A program made the position numbers and the translations under genes. Positions 1 through 10,720 of a stretch of DNA of 64,000 nt are shown in pieces. The notes beneath the pieces are model-generated. The model was not told the DNA's origin and did not search any database. It saw nothing but the letters and a program-made list of their open reading frames with translations. This stretch comes from Isoetes taiwanensis (Eukaryota > Streptophyta > Lycopodiopsida > Isoetales > Isoetaceae). Numbering within the stretch: position 1 is the stretch's first letter; every line of letters begins with the position of its first letter. The stretch covers positions 6,414,406 to 6,478,405 of the forward strand of contig JAJEKV010000045.1 of NCBI GenBank assembly GCA_021234155.1. The letters are read 5' to 3'.

Positions 1-1114
1 ACGGTAGTCGCGATTATCATAATTTTATCTCAGCAATAATGATAAAGGTCTCGTCTCTTAAGATGTAACAAGCCTATAAGATGATAGTAGCTGCAATTAT
101 CATGAGATTTATTTTATTTTGACAAAATGACAAAGTCACGAGTGAAGGAAATGAGGAGAGTATCTTTAGGAATTTTATGCCCAAGTTTCTTGAATCATAT
201 TCCCCTCCTTAGTTCCCTAACACATGAAACTTTCACCTAGTGGAAACTATTTTGAGCCCTTATTGTTGACCATAATAATCATGTAAATGTTTTGGAGTTG
301 AAATAGTGCAACTTTGTTTTTCTACCGTTTAGAAGGGGAACATTGGCATATGGCTTTGCTAAACATTAACAATTAAACATTTGACAATCGACTTACCTTG
401 TCTTTTTTTCTATTGTCCATTTTTTTTTAACAATTGACTTACCTTGTCATTTTTTATCATCATCGCAAGGCTAAGAAAATTTGTTGTTTCACCAAAGTTT
501 AATTCCTTTCACTATTTCGATCCAGGAAGTTGGGAAGGCAACTTCCCAACTTCCCACTCAGCCGATGAAAAATAGTAAAAGTTACCAGTGAAGCAAGGCA
601 AAGAAATTGGATTTTGCTTGGATTTGTGTCGTTGGATTAGCTTGAAGCACAACAGGTTTTCAATAATTGTTCCGGATTTATAGGTCTTGCAAACCTTCGA
701 GTCTATACAAAGAGACTCCTTATGTGCCAGATTATCACAGCATGAAAGCCTGCTTGATCTCTACGGTTCCATGGCTTGAAGATCTTCATTTAAAAATGCT
801 TTCTAAGTTCTATCTTGTAGAGGAATTGCAGCTTGCCAGTCACGGGCCCCTCTTATTGTGCCGGAATGGAGGGGATTATCATATGCAATAACAAAAGCAA
901 ATACTTTAATGTTAGTAGTATGGTCTTCATGGATGTTAAAAAATTTATTCTATTTTCAGTATAGGAGGACCTCTCCTCTCTTCAATATCACCGTAAGGAG
1001 GAGCTCTGCAAAGTGAGGGGATTCCACTTGCAAAAGAAATGGACAGTGTGCAGACCAATGGTCTTCCAATCCTTGGATTGGCTATGTTTAGATAATTTAA
1101 GTATGACAAAATTA
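1..1114. other. No gene recognised; faint LINE-tail remnant
   Basis: AT-rich sequence without a convincing coding frame on either strand. The only structured piece is at about 915-956, where a phrase like 'tggtcttcatggatgttaaaaaatttattctatttt' style LINE end (see the 1960-2178 and 10585-10720 entries) can be read in degenerate form. The short open frames here have no recognisable domain. Confidence 0.5.
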
Positions 1115-1242
1115 TTAGCATTAGCATCATCTTCTTTTGTACTTTTTGGGCCTCCATGCCCTTTTGGTCCCATGGCCAATTTAGTCTTTGTGTGGACATT
1201 AAAAGACCTATCTATCTATCTATCTACCTATCTACTTATCTT
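1115..1242 (+). mobile_element. LINE 3'-end fragment with TATC tail
   Basis: The stretch carries the same terminal phrase as LINE A at 10.6-10.7 kb: a 'ggtcccatggcc' block, then 'gtctttgtgtggacatta', then a simple repeat tail, here (TATC)n at about 1208-1241. Only the 3' untranslated end is present, as expected for extreme 5' truncation during target-primed reverse transcription. No coding part is visible upstream. Confidence 0.6.
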
Positions 1243-1589
1243 TTCTTCTTGTTCAAATCTTTCATGTTCAGTGGTAAATACAATAGGATTTCAAAATTTT
1301 CATGTTGGTGGCAATAAGCCACAAATTCCAAGGAACCCCTATAGCCTACTTGTTGAAATCAAAATTTCCGATATAGAAAAAAATTCTCATGAAGTTTTTC
1401 GATAAAAAACCATGAAATTCTTCACATTTTCCGACTGAAAACTAGTTTTTCTGCTTAATGCTCCCCTCTTGCTTAAATTACTTAGGAAATTTACCTTTTT
1501 CTGTATAGAGTTTGTCGCTCACTGTTTGGTGGTAAATACAATAGGATAGCAATCATTAGACTATATTTAAGGTGCAACTAACACGATAA

Positions 1590-1612
1590 ATAGAATAGAA
1601 TAGAATAGTTTT
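1590..1612 (-). repeat. Minus-strand LINE tail, (AATAG)n
   Basis: Three to four AATAG units, the reverse complement of the TTCTA tail used by the LINEs in this window. It probably marks the 3' end of a minus-strand LINE fragment, but no diagnostic untranslated sequence is clear next to it. Confidence 0.45.
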
Positions 1613-1924
1613 TTTAACACAAACCTTAAACACTAACCTTAATGGCAAAAAGTTAACCTTTTATTCTTAAGAAATGAATTTTGTCAAATGACAAAAAAAG
1701 AGCAAACTAGATACAAAATACTACAATCACTCTCCCAATCTGTTGGTTGTTTCTAATCTAAACTAATAAATATATGACATGTGTAAATAGTTTTTGTACA
1801 TTATCCAACATATTACAACATAACAAAGATGCAAATGCAATTGGGTTTTTCCTAAACAATTTATCTTTGAGAAATACAATTAGCCCTCAATTACTGGGCC
1901 CTCAGTAGTCATCATGGTCTACTT

Positions 1925-2178
1925 ATAGGTTTTTCCTGCTTGTCTAATATCATCATTACTACAAAGGTGTTTCCCTTGAAAACCTTTCGAGGCGCGGGGT
2001 TTTAATCCCAAGACATAATGGTTGTACTTCAGCCATTATATGGGTCCTATGGCCTCTTGGTCTTCGTGGACGTTAAAAAATCTATTCTATTCTATTATAT
2101 TCTATTCTATTCTTCGTTAAAAATGTATCTACCTGCCTACCTACCTACCTACCTACCTATCTATCTATCTATCTATCT
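1925..2178 (+). mobile_element. LINE 3'-end fragment with TTCTA and CTAC/CTAT tails
   Basis: About 1965-2118 is clearly related to the LINE A 3' end (10565-10720). Both have a G/C hairpin phrase 'cttgaaaacctttcgaggc..ggggtttt', then 'gggtcctatggcctcttggt', 'cgtggacgttaaaaaa' and a TCTAT tail. A second simple array of CTAC then CTAT units follows at about 2127-2177. It is an isolated 5'-truncated LINE end with no protein-coding part. Confidence 0.7.
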
Positions 2179-3116
2179 CACACAACTCCACAATATCTGA
2201 ACAATAGAATATCTAGTAAAATGTGTAAAATTGTGAACAATACTATAGCACATATGTATAAGTTGATTTTTCATTTTCCGATTGATAATGGATCATATTT
2301 ATATTTGAGGAATAGTTGCATGTTCATATGGAAAATAGGCACCCTCCTGCACAAGTTTGAAGAGGGTGTAGCTACAAAGACAACTTACAACCTTACATTG
2401 TGTTATGGACCTCCAGCCACTATAGCTTGATGAGACCTCCTCTTTCAAGATAACCTCACACTCAAGTATGGAGTTTGTATTTATCTAAACACTTGACAAG
2501 TGCATTTGCCAATTGTATGTTTGAGGAATATTTTCTATGCATCCTATTGAGTACTATCTCAAGCATGGTAGTATGTCTACTTGTCCAGCAGCAATAAGTG
2601 CAAGCATGACCTAAGCTGTTTGTACAACATGTGCTCGATCATTATCTAGACTTGAGATACAAGACATTTATACAATTGAGATATTTCTTGTTACAAGTTG
2701 GTAAATGAATTGTGACCTTGTTCACAGAGCTTAAATAATTTTCTTCGCAACCTCCAGATGAAAGTTGCTTTGAGAGAAAAAATTGACAAGCTTTTTAGAC
2801 AGCATTAAATTGTTGTAGGCTTTCCTGACTTGACCAAGCCCAATATGCCAAACCATGTTCCATATATAAAACACACGCTCCAAGAACCATACCTACAAAT
2901 CTTGACCCTTTGTAGAAAACATATTATAGTAAAAATTTCATTTTCGTGCTTTCCTTGCAACAATTATTTCAAACGAAATATGCATACAAGCTTCTTGCAT
3001 ATGCAACTACATAGTGTGTGGTGGGATAAAAATTCTTCTTAGGATGTTAAAGATCATTTTATTGTGCTTTCAAACATTTGTCAATAGGAAATAAGCAATT
3101 ACCAAGACCCATCAGT
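2179..3116. other. No gene recognised
   Basis: AT-rich intergenic sequence. Open frames up to 70 codons exist but have no recognisable domain, no codon-use signal and no conserved neighbour. Nothing further can be supported. Confidence 0.5.
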
Positions 3117-3280
3117 CCCGTGTTTGCTTTTGATAAAGTATTGAGCTTCTGTAATAAATATATAGCAATTTCTTTTCTCTTGTGATTTGGATATGCCTCC
3201 CGTGTTTGCTTTTGATAAAGTATTGAGCTTCTGTAATAAATATATAGCAATTTCTTTTCTCTTGTGATTTGGATATGCCT
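3117..3280. repeat. 82-bp tandem duplication
   Basis: Two almost identical adjacent units start with 'cccgtgtttgcttttgataa' at 3117 and again at 3199, a period of 82 bp. The copies differ by hardly any bases, so the duplication is recent. The repeated protein pattern in open frames on the minus strand here is a consequence of this duplication, not evidence of a gene. Confidence 0.9.
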
Positions 3281-4049
3281 TCCTGAATGTGGACATGTAT
3301 ACAAGATGATGTGTATTGAACATAGCTACAAGAATATCTCATTTTTACTAGCTCGTTGGTTTTTTTTTTTTTCAATTAATATAAACGAATTTTAGATAGA
3401 TTACAAATAATCAATCATAAATTTATCATAAGAAGTTTCAGCAGGGTTGAATGTGTGGACATAAAGGCATTTAAAATCGTGCGTATATGATTTCATTACC
3501 TATCATAGTGTCAATCATGTATAGGATAGACATATCCACACAGACTTCGATTGAGGAATTGCTGCACACTGGACATGCAGAGATTCCCGTTTGTAAGACA
3601 TATAGATCACTAGAGGTTGATTAGCACATACCAGCTCTGAACATCGGTATTGAGGACACGAGTGGTTATCTTGCTACAAATGGGATGGTGGTTATCGAGG
3701 TAGTGCATCTACAGTGGATGGCATCATCTCTAAGACATTGTAGTTGTAGCAGATGGCTCGACGCCTCGTCACCCTCGTAGCCCATTTCGAGATGTCATCT
3801 CTCTGCTACCTATATTAAAGCATGACAATCATCTGGAAAAGGACCATCCTCTTTATCTAAGAGGATCTAACCCAGGCATTTCTGCAAATGAAAAGAGAAA
3901 TTATGTCGGGCACGAGAAGCTCGCATGCAAGAGAAGTGAGTAGTGTACAGAGGAGGTCAGGCTACCATTAGGGATTAGTGACCCTCTGATCTATGGGCAG
4001 TCTCTGTCTAGCTTTGTTCTACTTTATGTTGTGTTGTTTTTTTTCTGTT
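3281..4049. other. No clear gene; possibly old LINE body
   Basis: The 3550-3900 part is less AT-rich than its surroundings and lies directly upstream of a LINE-like 3' end, so it may be decayed LINE coding sequence. I could not read a reverse transcriptase or zinc motif in it. Confidence 0.35.
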
Positions 4050-4195
4050 TTGTGTGTGTGTAGGGAGTTTTATTTCCCCTAGTCTGTTCTTGGCTAAATG
4101 CCCTTGTTCATGCACCCTTCCCATGGCCCACTAGGGTCCCTGGGGATGTGAAAAACTCTATTCATCCATCTATCTATCAATCAATCATAATAACA
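4050..4195 (+). mobile_element. LINE 3'-end fragment with ATCT/ATCA tail
   Basis: A G/T-rich stretch is followed by 'cccatggcccactagggtcc', 'ggggatgtgaaaaactc' and a (ATCC/ATCT)n tail at about 4160-4190. This is the same order of blocks as in the other LINE ends in the window, although more diverged. Confidence 0.5.
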
Positions 4196-4980
4196 CTCTG
4201 AAATACCTGAAGCCAAGAAAATGAGTGTGTAAACTCATCCAATGAAACCCCTCCATTTGAGTTATATAGATTAGGAGAAGCCACATGAGAAGTTGAAAAT
4301 TGAAACCGAAGGGGGGGGTAAGAATCAGAAATGGAGTAAGTGATGAAATCAATCCGTAACTCTTGTAGATGGAAAAATATTCCTATTGTAGCGTGAGAAG
4401 TTATCATTATGGATTAAAGTTGTTATTTATGTTTATATATACTATAGGAGATTTGAGTCTATGTCATGGAATCATGAGGGCAGCCACATAAACAGATGTT
4501 GTCACACTTCTACATTGTCCAGAATATGCCGCCATGGCATTGTATGGCAATTGCCCACATCAAACAAACCAACAAACCAATAATGATCTATTGAAATTGT
4601 CGCATCTCTGCATAACAAATCTAATATGAGTCGTTCGTATGGTCCTACGGGAAGAATCGTACACCATTTCCAAGATAATCCTCCCACCCAATCGGACAAA
4701 ATATTCACGGTGGTGGTTTCTTGCATGCATTGAACTAGCTAGAAAGGAATACATAATTAATAAACGTTCTAAAACGAAATTTTTTATACACAGCAAAATC
4801 AACGGTTCAAAGTGCGTGATATAAAAGAGGGATGTTAATAATATTTGTCGTGTACAAATCTCTACCCCGATGAGCATTCTTGCTCATTCCATAAGCCATT
4901 CAAATTCTGTTTTGTATCTTCCTTTCAACAAATGCTTTTTTAAAGATATATGGGCTTTGTACACGGCATGGCAAGGGTTC
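4196..4980. other. No gene recognised
   Basis: Overlapping open frames of 74-105 codons occur on the minus strand at 4502-4877, but none shows a known motif and they shadow one another in different frames. Treated as non-coding sequence that later received LINE A. Confidence 0.5.
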
Positions 4981-5008
4981 TTCTTCATCCTAACTCTATT
5001 CTATTTTC

Positions 5009-5693
5009 ACTCTGCGCACACTGATTGAGGATAGCAGGAATCACCGACAAAACCTGTATTGTTGTTTCGTGGATTTCGCAAAAGCTTTTGACACTGTGCC
5101 CCGGGACAAGTTATAGGACAAACTGCGGCAGCTGGGGACCCCCCCTTGACTTGCAGAATGCAATATATAGACTATACGAGGCATGCTTAGGCCGTATGAC
5201 ATCGTCAGGACAGCCGGTAATCAGTAGTATTGGAGTGTGTCAGGGTTGCCCCCTCTCTCCGCACTCTTTGGCCTATACATTGACCACCGAAGATTGGCTC
5301 TCGAAAGCACCCGGAGGTGCGGGCGCCCATCTCATGCATCACACAATCCGGCAACTCATGTATGCTGACGATGTCAACCTCCTGGCCTATACTCCAGAGG
5401 ACATGCAACGTCACCTGGATGCTCTTGACACTTTTTGCCGATTCACTTGGCATGCGAGTTAACTTGGCCAAAACTAGGGTGCTGCTGGTTTCATCATCTT
5501 GTCAGCCAAGGCTTCCCTCATTCACTTACCAGGGACAAGATGTAGAGGTGGCATCGACCTACAAGTACTTGGGGATCGAGTTCTCTGCTACCACCCATTG
5601 GGATGCTGCCATCAGGTTGCGGGTCACGGCGGGTTGGAAAGCACTATATGTCATGCAGAACAACAGCCACAAGGCAGAGTTGTATGCTTGGGG
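5009..5693 (+). pseudogene. LINE A reverse transcriptase fragment
   Basis: The remnant encodes the palm of a LINE reverse transcriptase that copies RNA at a nicked target. Readable in shifting frames are CCFVDFAKAFDTVPRDKL (RT motif with catalytic Asp), a 'GVCQGCPLSP' block at about 5235, and the YADD catalytic box at about 5361 (MYADDVNLLAYTPEDMQRHL), followed by 'VNLAKTRVLLV' and a YLGIEF block. There is an in-frame TAG soon after the first motif and at least two frame changes, so no functional protein can be made. The nearest relative in this window is LINE C at 58.1-58.9 kb. Confidence 0.85.
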
Positions 5694-5701
5694 CCACTAG
5701 T

Positions 5702-5914
5702 CAGGCCTCCAGATTAGATTTTTCTCAAACCGGAAAAATGCCATGCTTTATTGCTACTTACCGGATTTTTCAGAAAATATCCTCTAATTTGTCGGATTTA
5801 ACAAGCATTTTACAAAATTTTGACCGGAAATTTTCATGCATCTACTAAAGAAACCGGATTTTAACAACTTCAACCGGAAATTTTGGGGAGGAACCCCCCC
5901 AATCTGGAGCCCTA
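5702..5914. mobile_element. hAT-like MITE (213 bp)
   Basis: A short non-coding insert in LINE A has ends 'CAGGCCTCCAGATT' and, inverted, 'TAGGGCTCCAGATT'. It is flanked by CCACTAGT (5694-5701) and CCACCAGT (5915-5922), an 8-bp duplication with one mismatch. An 8-bp duplication and C/TAGGG-type ends are typical of hAT elements. Internally it contains repeated 'accgga' and 'ccggaaatttt' words. No transposase is encoded, so it depends on an element elsewhere. Confidence 0.75.
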
Positions 5915-5922
5915 CCACCAGT

Positions 5923-6187
5923 CACACTTGTTTAGGGCCTTGGTCGAGCCGGTCCTCTAGTTGTATGGGGCATAAGTGTGGGGTCCTGTGATATCCCTCA
6001 ACACCTGGAATGACCTCGAGCAAGTGCAGAAAGCCTTCTTGGCACAAGCCCTTGGGGTAAAGTCCACAATTCCATACCAGATCCTACTCCAGGAGACCGG
6101 TTTTCTACCCCTTCAATGCGCTGCATTGGAACGCCATATCATTTACTTCCAGAAGGTGGTCGCTATGGGCGATACACGTTTGCCCAA
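5923..6187 (+). pseudogene. LINE A, region after the RT domain
   Basis: This continues the LINE A protein downstream of the MITE. The frame reads WNDLEQVQKAFLAQALGV, then TIPYQILLQETGFLPLQ and ERHIIYFQKV, a connection segment typical of this LINE type between the thumb and the terminal Cys-rich domain. The frame is cut at 6187 by the LTR retrotransposon and resumes at 10006. Confidence 0.75.
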
Positions 6188-6734
6188 TGTTAGGGGTTTT
6201 CCACCCTTTGAATGCATTAGCACTATGGCTATTAAATGTGAAGACACTATCATTATTGGCATGGGCCCACATCATCAAATGTTATTCATATTCCTATTGG
6301 TCCATGTCAGTGATCCTCCCACATCATTGCCATGTCATCGATCCATGGGAAAAGGCACAAAGAAGAAACACAAAAACTACCCTTGGTCCATGTCATGTGC
6401 CACATCACTGCCATGTCATTGCCACCTAGGCTATTCTTGTTTATAAATAGCATTTTACATGACTAAAGGGGGATCATGTATGAAGTGAGAGAGAGATCAT
6501 AAGTTAAAGACCATGATCATGTGGGTGTTCTTGTTGTATCTTGTCAATTTCAATAAAGAAGTGCAGTTTGAGTATCTTTTGTGATGTTCTTGTAATGTAA
6601 GTGTGGATGTGAGTGTGCTTTTGATTATCTTAATTCTGGGTGAGAGGCAGAGTTAAGTGTCTTAGTTTGTGTGCTGATGAAGGCCTTCGGCCAAGTCCAA
6701 GGTCCTTAAGTTGGGTGTGATTTTCCTGTTAACA
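6188..6734 (+). repeat. 5' LTR of the gag-only element
   Basis: 547-bp direct repeat with TG...CA ends. It carries the phrase 'ctattcttgtttataaatag' (about 6431-6450), a plausible TATA region for the LTR promoter, and later 'caataaag', a possible polyadenylation-type signal. It matches the 3' copy with only a few substitutions and small indels, so the insertion is fairly recent. Confidence 0.9.
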
Positions 6735-8055
6735 TTTTGGTTCCGTTGCCGGGACCTTGGATGTTTCAAAGATAAAGTGCAATGTGCACCGCAGGACAAT
6801 TAAATTTAGCACCACACAGAGAAATTAAATTTAAGCTTTATTCAAAGCCTGTATTGTTTTAAGAAGCCTGAATAAGAGACAATAACACGAGAGATTTGAA
6901 GAAAGTTTAAAGCATAATCTTATGGACAGGAAAAAAAGAACTACAAGATTTGAAACGTTCAAAGCATATTCGTATGCATAGGTTAAAAATAACTAACAGA
7001 TTGCACAAAAGATCTCAGATCTGCAAAATAAAATTCTGGTTTTCAATTCAGGAAAAAAAGTTATTACCAAGTATTACAATGAACTAGCCACCCAGCATCG
7101 CTGCTAAGTCTCATATTACAAGAAATAAAACAAACAGATGAAAGAAGCAATGTAAATAAATAAATACTCAACCTTGAAACTTGTGATGCCTTCGAAAAAT
7201 TCTAGAAAAGTTTAGAGCACATTCTTGTGCACAGGTTCTGAAAGAATGCAAAAACATATCTTGAATCTGTTTGCATTCTGGCTTTGATTAGTAGAGAAAA
7301 ACATAATACAATGAAACAAGGTTCTTCCAGAGGCCAGTACTTGTTAGTCTCGTGCTAAAGATGGAAGGCAAACAAAAGATAGAAGATAAAGAATATGGGA
7401 AAACAATTACCCGTCCGTCCACTGGTGTTAAATTATCAAAGAGCTCAGTAACAAATACGGATATTCCGCTCTTCAACAAATGGCTAGAAAGTACATATCT
7501 CATATTCAAGAAATAATCTGCAAGTGCAAAAAAAAAAAAATACTTCCCGTGTAGATGCAATACTGTTTTAACAAAGAATCAAGATAAACTCTAAAGGCAA
7601 ATCTTCTGAAACTCGAAAATATCATGTCAGTTCTAAAATCGAATGATCGTAGGGTTTGCAAAATACTATGTTTCTCTGCCATGGTCGTTCCTGAAGCCGC
7701 TAGTGCCACAGAGCAAGAGCATCATCCAGAATCGTTAGGTTAACTGAAGAGAGGCTAAGGAAAGCACAAGCGGTTGCCAATTCCGGAAGAATATATTTTC
7801 GTCGTAGCCTCAGACCTAATAAATTTGTTAGGGTTCGAAAAGGTATTAAAGTATTATTTCTCATAAAAATAAATGATTAAATGACAGAAAAAGTTTAATA
7901 CATTTAGCTAGCAGGGTTGGTAAAATTGTTGTCTAATAACCTTGAGTGTTAGGGTTCAAAAACCCAAGCATCACATATATTTTTTTTCCTCCAAACATTC
8001 TAGTTCAAAAAAAAAAAAAAAAAAAAAAACATTTAGAGCTATACACAAGTCGTCT
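6735..8055 (+). other. Leader of the gag-only element
   Basis: It begins with the primer-binding site directly after the 5' LTR. The rest is AT-rich and non-coding as far as I can read, and ends with an A-run at about 8008-8029 just before the gag start. Open frames on the minus strand at 7288-7709 show no domain and lie within this leader. Confidence 0.6.
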
Positions 8056-8883
8056 ATGGCTTTGGAATATTCCATCTACAATCATGATGACCCTAACAAG
8101 GTCAGAGCAAAGACTCATGTAAAGCAATTTGAAGCTCTAAGCAAAATCAATGGTCATGATGAAGACGCCATAAGGGTATTGGTCTTTCCAATAACTTTAC
8201 GTGGTGTAGCAGCCAACCTGCTATACTCAAATTTTGACTCCATGTCTACATGGAATGAAATGAAAAGTTATTTTATTTCTATGTTCCAAGAAGGATTGTC
8301 TTATAGAGAATGTAGAAAAATATTGGATACAATGAAAATTGAGGAAGGAGAACATCCTCGAGAGTTTGCTTCGAGAATTCAAGATATAGTTGCAGAAATG
8401 CAACCCAGACCACATGAAGAAGATATAATTGAATGGTATATTAATGGATTTCCATTTGAAGTATGCCAAAGGTTACAAATAGAAAATCCTCCTACATTAG
8501 ACCAAGCAGTCCAGAGAGCTGTTGTGGTTAAAAGAGTTCTAGGTGCTAGGAAGCATGAAGAACTAGAACTAGTGCATATTAAGGCACAAGAGATGAACGA
8601 AATGGAGGAATATAGACTTGAGGAAAGTTGTGATAAGAAACATAGTACATGTGACTATGTAAATTCATGTGGAAGTGGCAAATCTATGAGCAATGAGATT
8701 GATCCATACAAAATAGGAAATGTTGAAATGATTCTTGATGATTTTATGAAAACCCAGGAGCTTCAAAATGGCAATATAAATGAAGTAGAATTCTTCAAAG
8801 TGGAAACTGAGGAGATATTTGATTGCTTTGCTATGATATCAAATATATGTTTGATCGCCCATTGTATGAAAACAAGAAGGTGA
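8056..8883 (+). CDS. gag: Retrotransposon Gag protein
   Basis: The protein would assemble the particle that packages the element RNA. The chosen start is the ATG at 8056, giving MALEYSIYNHDDPNKVRAKT; an upstream extension through the A-run is open but is low-complexity. The first half fits the retrotransposon gag fold: 'FEALSKINGHDEDAIRVLVF', 'WNEMKSYFISMFQ', 'REFASRIQDIVAEMQ'. No zinc knuckle follows, and the C-terminal half is acidic and unplaced. The frame stops at 8883, but a second frame overlaps and carries on. Confidence 0.75.
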   Translation: MALEYSIYNHDDPNKVRAKTHVKQFEALSKINGHDEDAIRVLVFPITLRGVAANLLYSNFDSMSTWNEMKSYFISMFQEGLSYRECRKILDTMKIEEGEHPREFASRIQDIVAEMQPRPHEEDIIEWYINGFPFEVCQRLQIENPPTLDQAVQRAVVVKRVLGARKHEELELVHIKAQEMNEMEEYRLEESCDKKHSTCDYVNSCGSGKSMSNEIDPYKIGNVEMILDDFMKTQELQNGNINEVEFFKVETEEIFDCFAMISNICLIAHCMKTRR

Positions 8884-9456
8884 ACGATAAAATTGAGGAA
8901 GAAAATGTCAATATCGATTCAAATAAGGTGGAAATTTGGATTGAGAAAGAAACTTGCACTCAAGCAATTGAAAGGCACGTTACATGTGATGAAAATTTGG
9001 CAACACAGTGTGCTACCTATGATATTGTGAAAATAGCTCCAATCCTTAAAGAATTCCAAAGAGAAAATCTTATGGGCAAATGGGGAAGCGTGCCCATCAT
9101 CAATAGATTATTTTGTAAAAAAGTGGTCTCCAAAGTTAATGCCGCTACAGGAACTCATATTGAAGAACTCCGAAACACAGAGAATGCAAACAAGTATGAC
9201 ATGGAGAATGTTAAAGATATGATTTATCTTGAGCAATCCAAGTTCAAGGCAAATCCATTCATATGGACAAATTGTTATGAACAGGGCCATATAGACCAAC
9301 AAGGAAACTTTATAGATGATTTCTTGACAAAGAAAAATATGCTTATTCATTATGGCACCTTGCTTCAACAAGAACCAAAACCCAAAGTAAAAATCAAACA
9401 TTCCATTGGGAAGAGTGATGAGAACCCACGTTCTCATCAAAAGTTTGGGGGAAATA
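8823..9456 (+). CDS. Second open frame of the gag-only element, unknown
   Basis: This frame is -1 relative to gag, overlaps its last 61 bases and runs to the purine tract before the 3' LTR (it remains open into the LTR). It is Lys/Glu/Asn-rich, with pieces such as ENVNIDSNKVEIWIEKETCT and FIWTNCYEQGHIDQQG. I recognise no domain. It may be the C-terminal part of Gag displaced by a one-base indel near 8850, or a product of -1 frameshifting. I see no canonical slippery heptamer in the overlap. Confidence 0.45.
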
Positions 9457-10005
9457 TGTTAGGGGTTTTCCACCCTTTGAATGCATTAGCACTATGGCTA
9501 TTAAATTTGAAGACACTATCATTATTGGCATGGGTCCACATCATCAAATGTTATTCATATTCCTATTGGTCCATGTCAGTGATCCTCCCACATCATTGCC
9601 ATGTCATCGATCCATGGGAAAAGGCACAAAGAAGAAACACAAAAACTACCCTTGGTCCATGTCATGTGCCACATCACTGCCATGTCATTGCCACCTAGGC
9701 TATTCTTGTTTATAAATAGGCATTTTACATGACTAAAGGGGGATCATGTATGGAGTGAGAGATAGATCATTAGTTGAAGACCATGATCATGTGGGTGTTC
9801 TTGTTGTATCTTGTCAATTTCAATAAAGAAGTGCAGTTTGAGTATCTTTTGTGATGTTCTTGTAATATAAGTGTGGATGTGAGTGTGCTTTTGATTATCT
9901 TAATTCTGGGTGAGAGGCAGAGTTAAGTGTCTTAGTTTGTGTGCTGATGAAGGCCTTCGGGCCAAGTCCAAGGTCCTTAAGTTGGGTGTGATTTTCCTGT
10001 TAACA
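9457..10005 (+). repeat. 3' LTR of the gag-only element
   Basis: 549-bp copy of the 5' LTR, preceded by the polypurine tract. Differences from the 5' copy are scattered single substitutions and one-base indels, such as an extra G in 'tttataaatagg'. The LINE A coding sequence resumes immediately after its CA end. Confidence 0.9.
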
Positions 10006-10524
10006 TTCTCACGCTGGGGGGTATAGGCAAACAGATGCGTACATGTACGGACAAAGAAAGATCACAAGGCACTTAAGTTGTACCTGGATGCTACTTTCCT
10101 TCGCAAGCTCTAGGATGCAGATGCTCTGACGCACGTTAAGCTGGCACACTATCAGCAGCAAGTCAACCCTAGGCTTACGAGAGGCCCACACCAGTACTTG
10201 TACACCCATTTGCCCATAAAGAAGCGCAGACTTATAGCTTCCATTCGCACGAGTGCACATCGCCTCCGCATTGAGACAGGACGTTGGGCTCGGGAAGCAC
10301 GGGAGAAAAGGCTTTGTCAGTGTTGCCACCAGGGTGCCATTGAGGATGAATGTCATGCCCTCCAGATCTGCCCAGCGTTTGCCCATATCCGAGAGCGGTA
10401 TGTTCGATTACTAGTGCCTGGCCAACCGTTGCATGAGTTATTGAATACAGCGTCAGTGGGTTTGTTGGGGTCATACCTCCAGGAGGTTATGGATGTACGG
10501 ACTCAGGTGTGTCCTCCGGGATAG
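10006..10524 (+). pseudogene. LINE A C-terminal Cys-rich domain
   Basis: The last part of the LINE A protein. The frame from 10198 reads IKKRRLIASIRTSAHRLRIE then TGRWAREAREKRLCQCC, and GAIEDECHALQICPAFAHIR. This is the CxxC...H...C arrangement found at the end of many LINE polyproteins, proposed to bind nucleic acid. Upstream of about 10190 the frame is broken. A stop after 'DVRTQVCPPG' near 10522 is the likely natural end. Confidence 0.8.
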
Positions 10525-10559
10525 TATTGAACTGTCCTATACAATTGTACAGCGTGCCA

Positions 10560-10720
10560 GCATCCTTATTACTGCTAAGATTTTTCCCTCGAAAACCCTT
10601 CGGGGCGGGGGTTTTTTAATCCTAACAGTAATACGCTTGTTGCTCTCTTTTTGTTTGGGTCCCATAGGCCAATTGGTCTCCGTGGACGATAAAAAATCTA
10701 TTCTATTCTATTCTATTCTA
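10560..10720 (+). repeat. LINE A 3' untranslated end, hairpin and TTCTA tail
   Basis: The stretch holds a potential stem-loop formed by 'cgaaaaccc' and 'gggggtttt' at about 10588-10618, then 'gggtcccataggccaattgg', 'ccgtggacgataaaaaa' and the (TTCTA)n tail. The block order is shared by all LINE 3' ends in this window, so it is probably what the element's reverse transcriptase recognises on the RNA. Confidence 0.7.

Larger units (their letters stand above)
6188..10005 (+). mobile_element. Gag-only LTR retrotransposon (TR-GAG type)
   Basis: Two almost identical terminal repeats (6188-6734 and 9457-10005) start with TGTTAGGGGTTTTCCACC and end with CCTGTTAACA. The first LTR is followed by 'ttttggttccgttgccggga', a primer-binding site like that of Tat/Ogre-type gypsy elements. 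A purine run 'gggggaaata' precedes the second LTR. The interior encodes a gag-like protein but no protease, reverse transcriptase or integrase, so the element must borrow enzymes. It lies inside LINE A. The flanks (CCCAA and TTCTC) do not form a target duplication, which is unexpected. Confidence 0.85.

Noticed and set aside
3059-3375. Three overlapping minus-strand frames with a repeated peptide
   Set aside because: They only reflect the 82-bp tandem duplication read in three frames.
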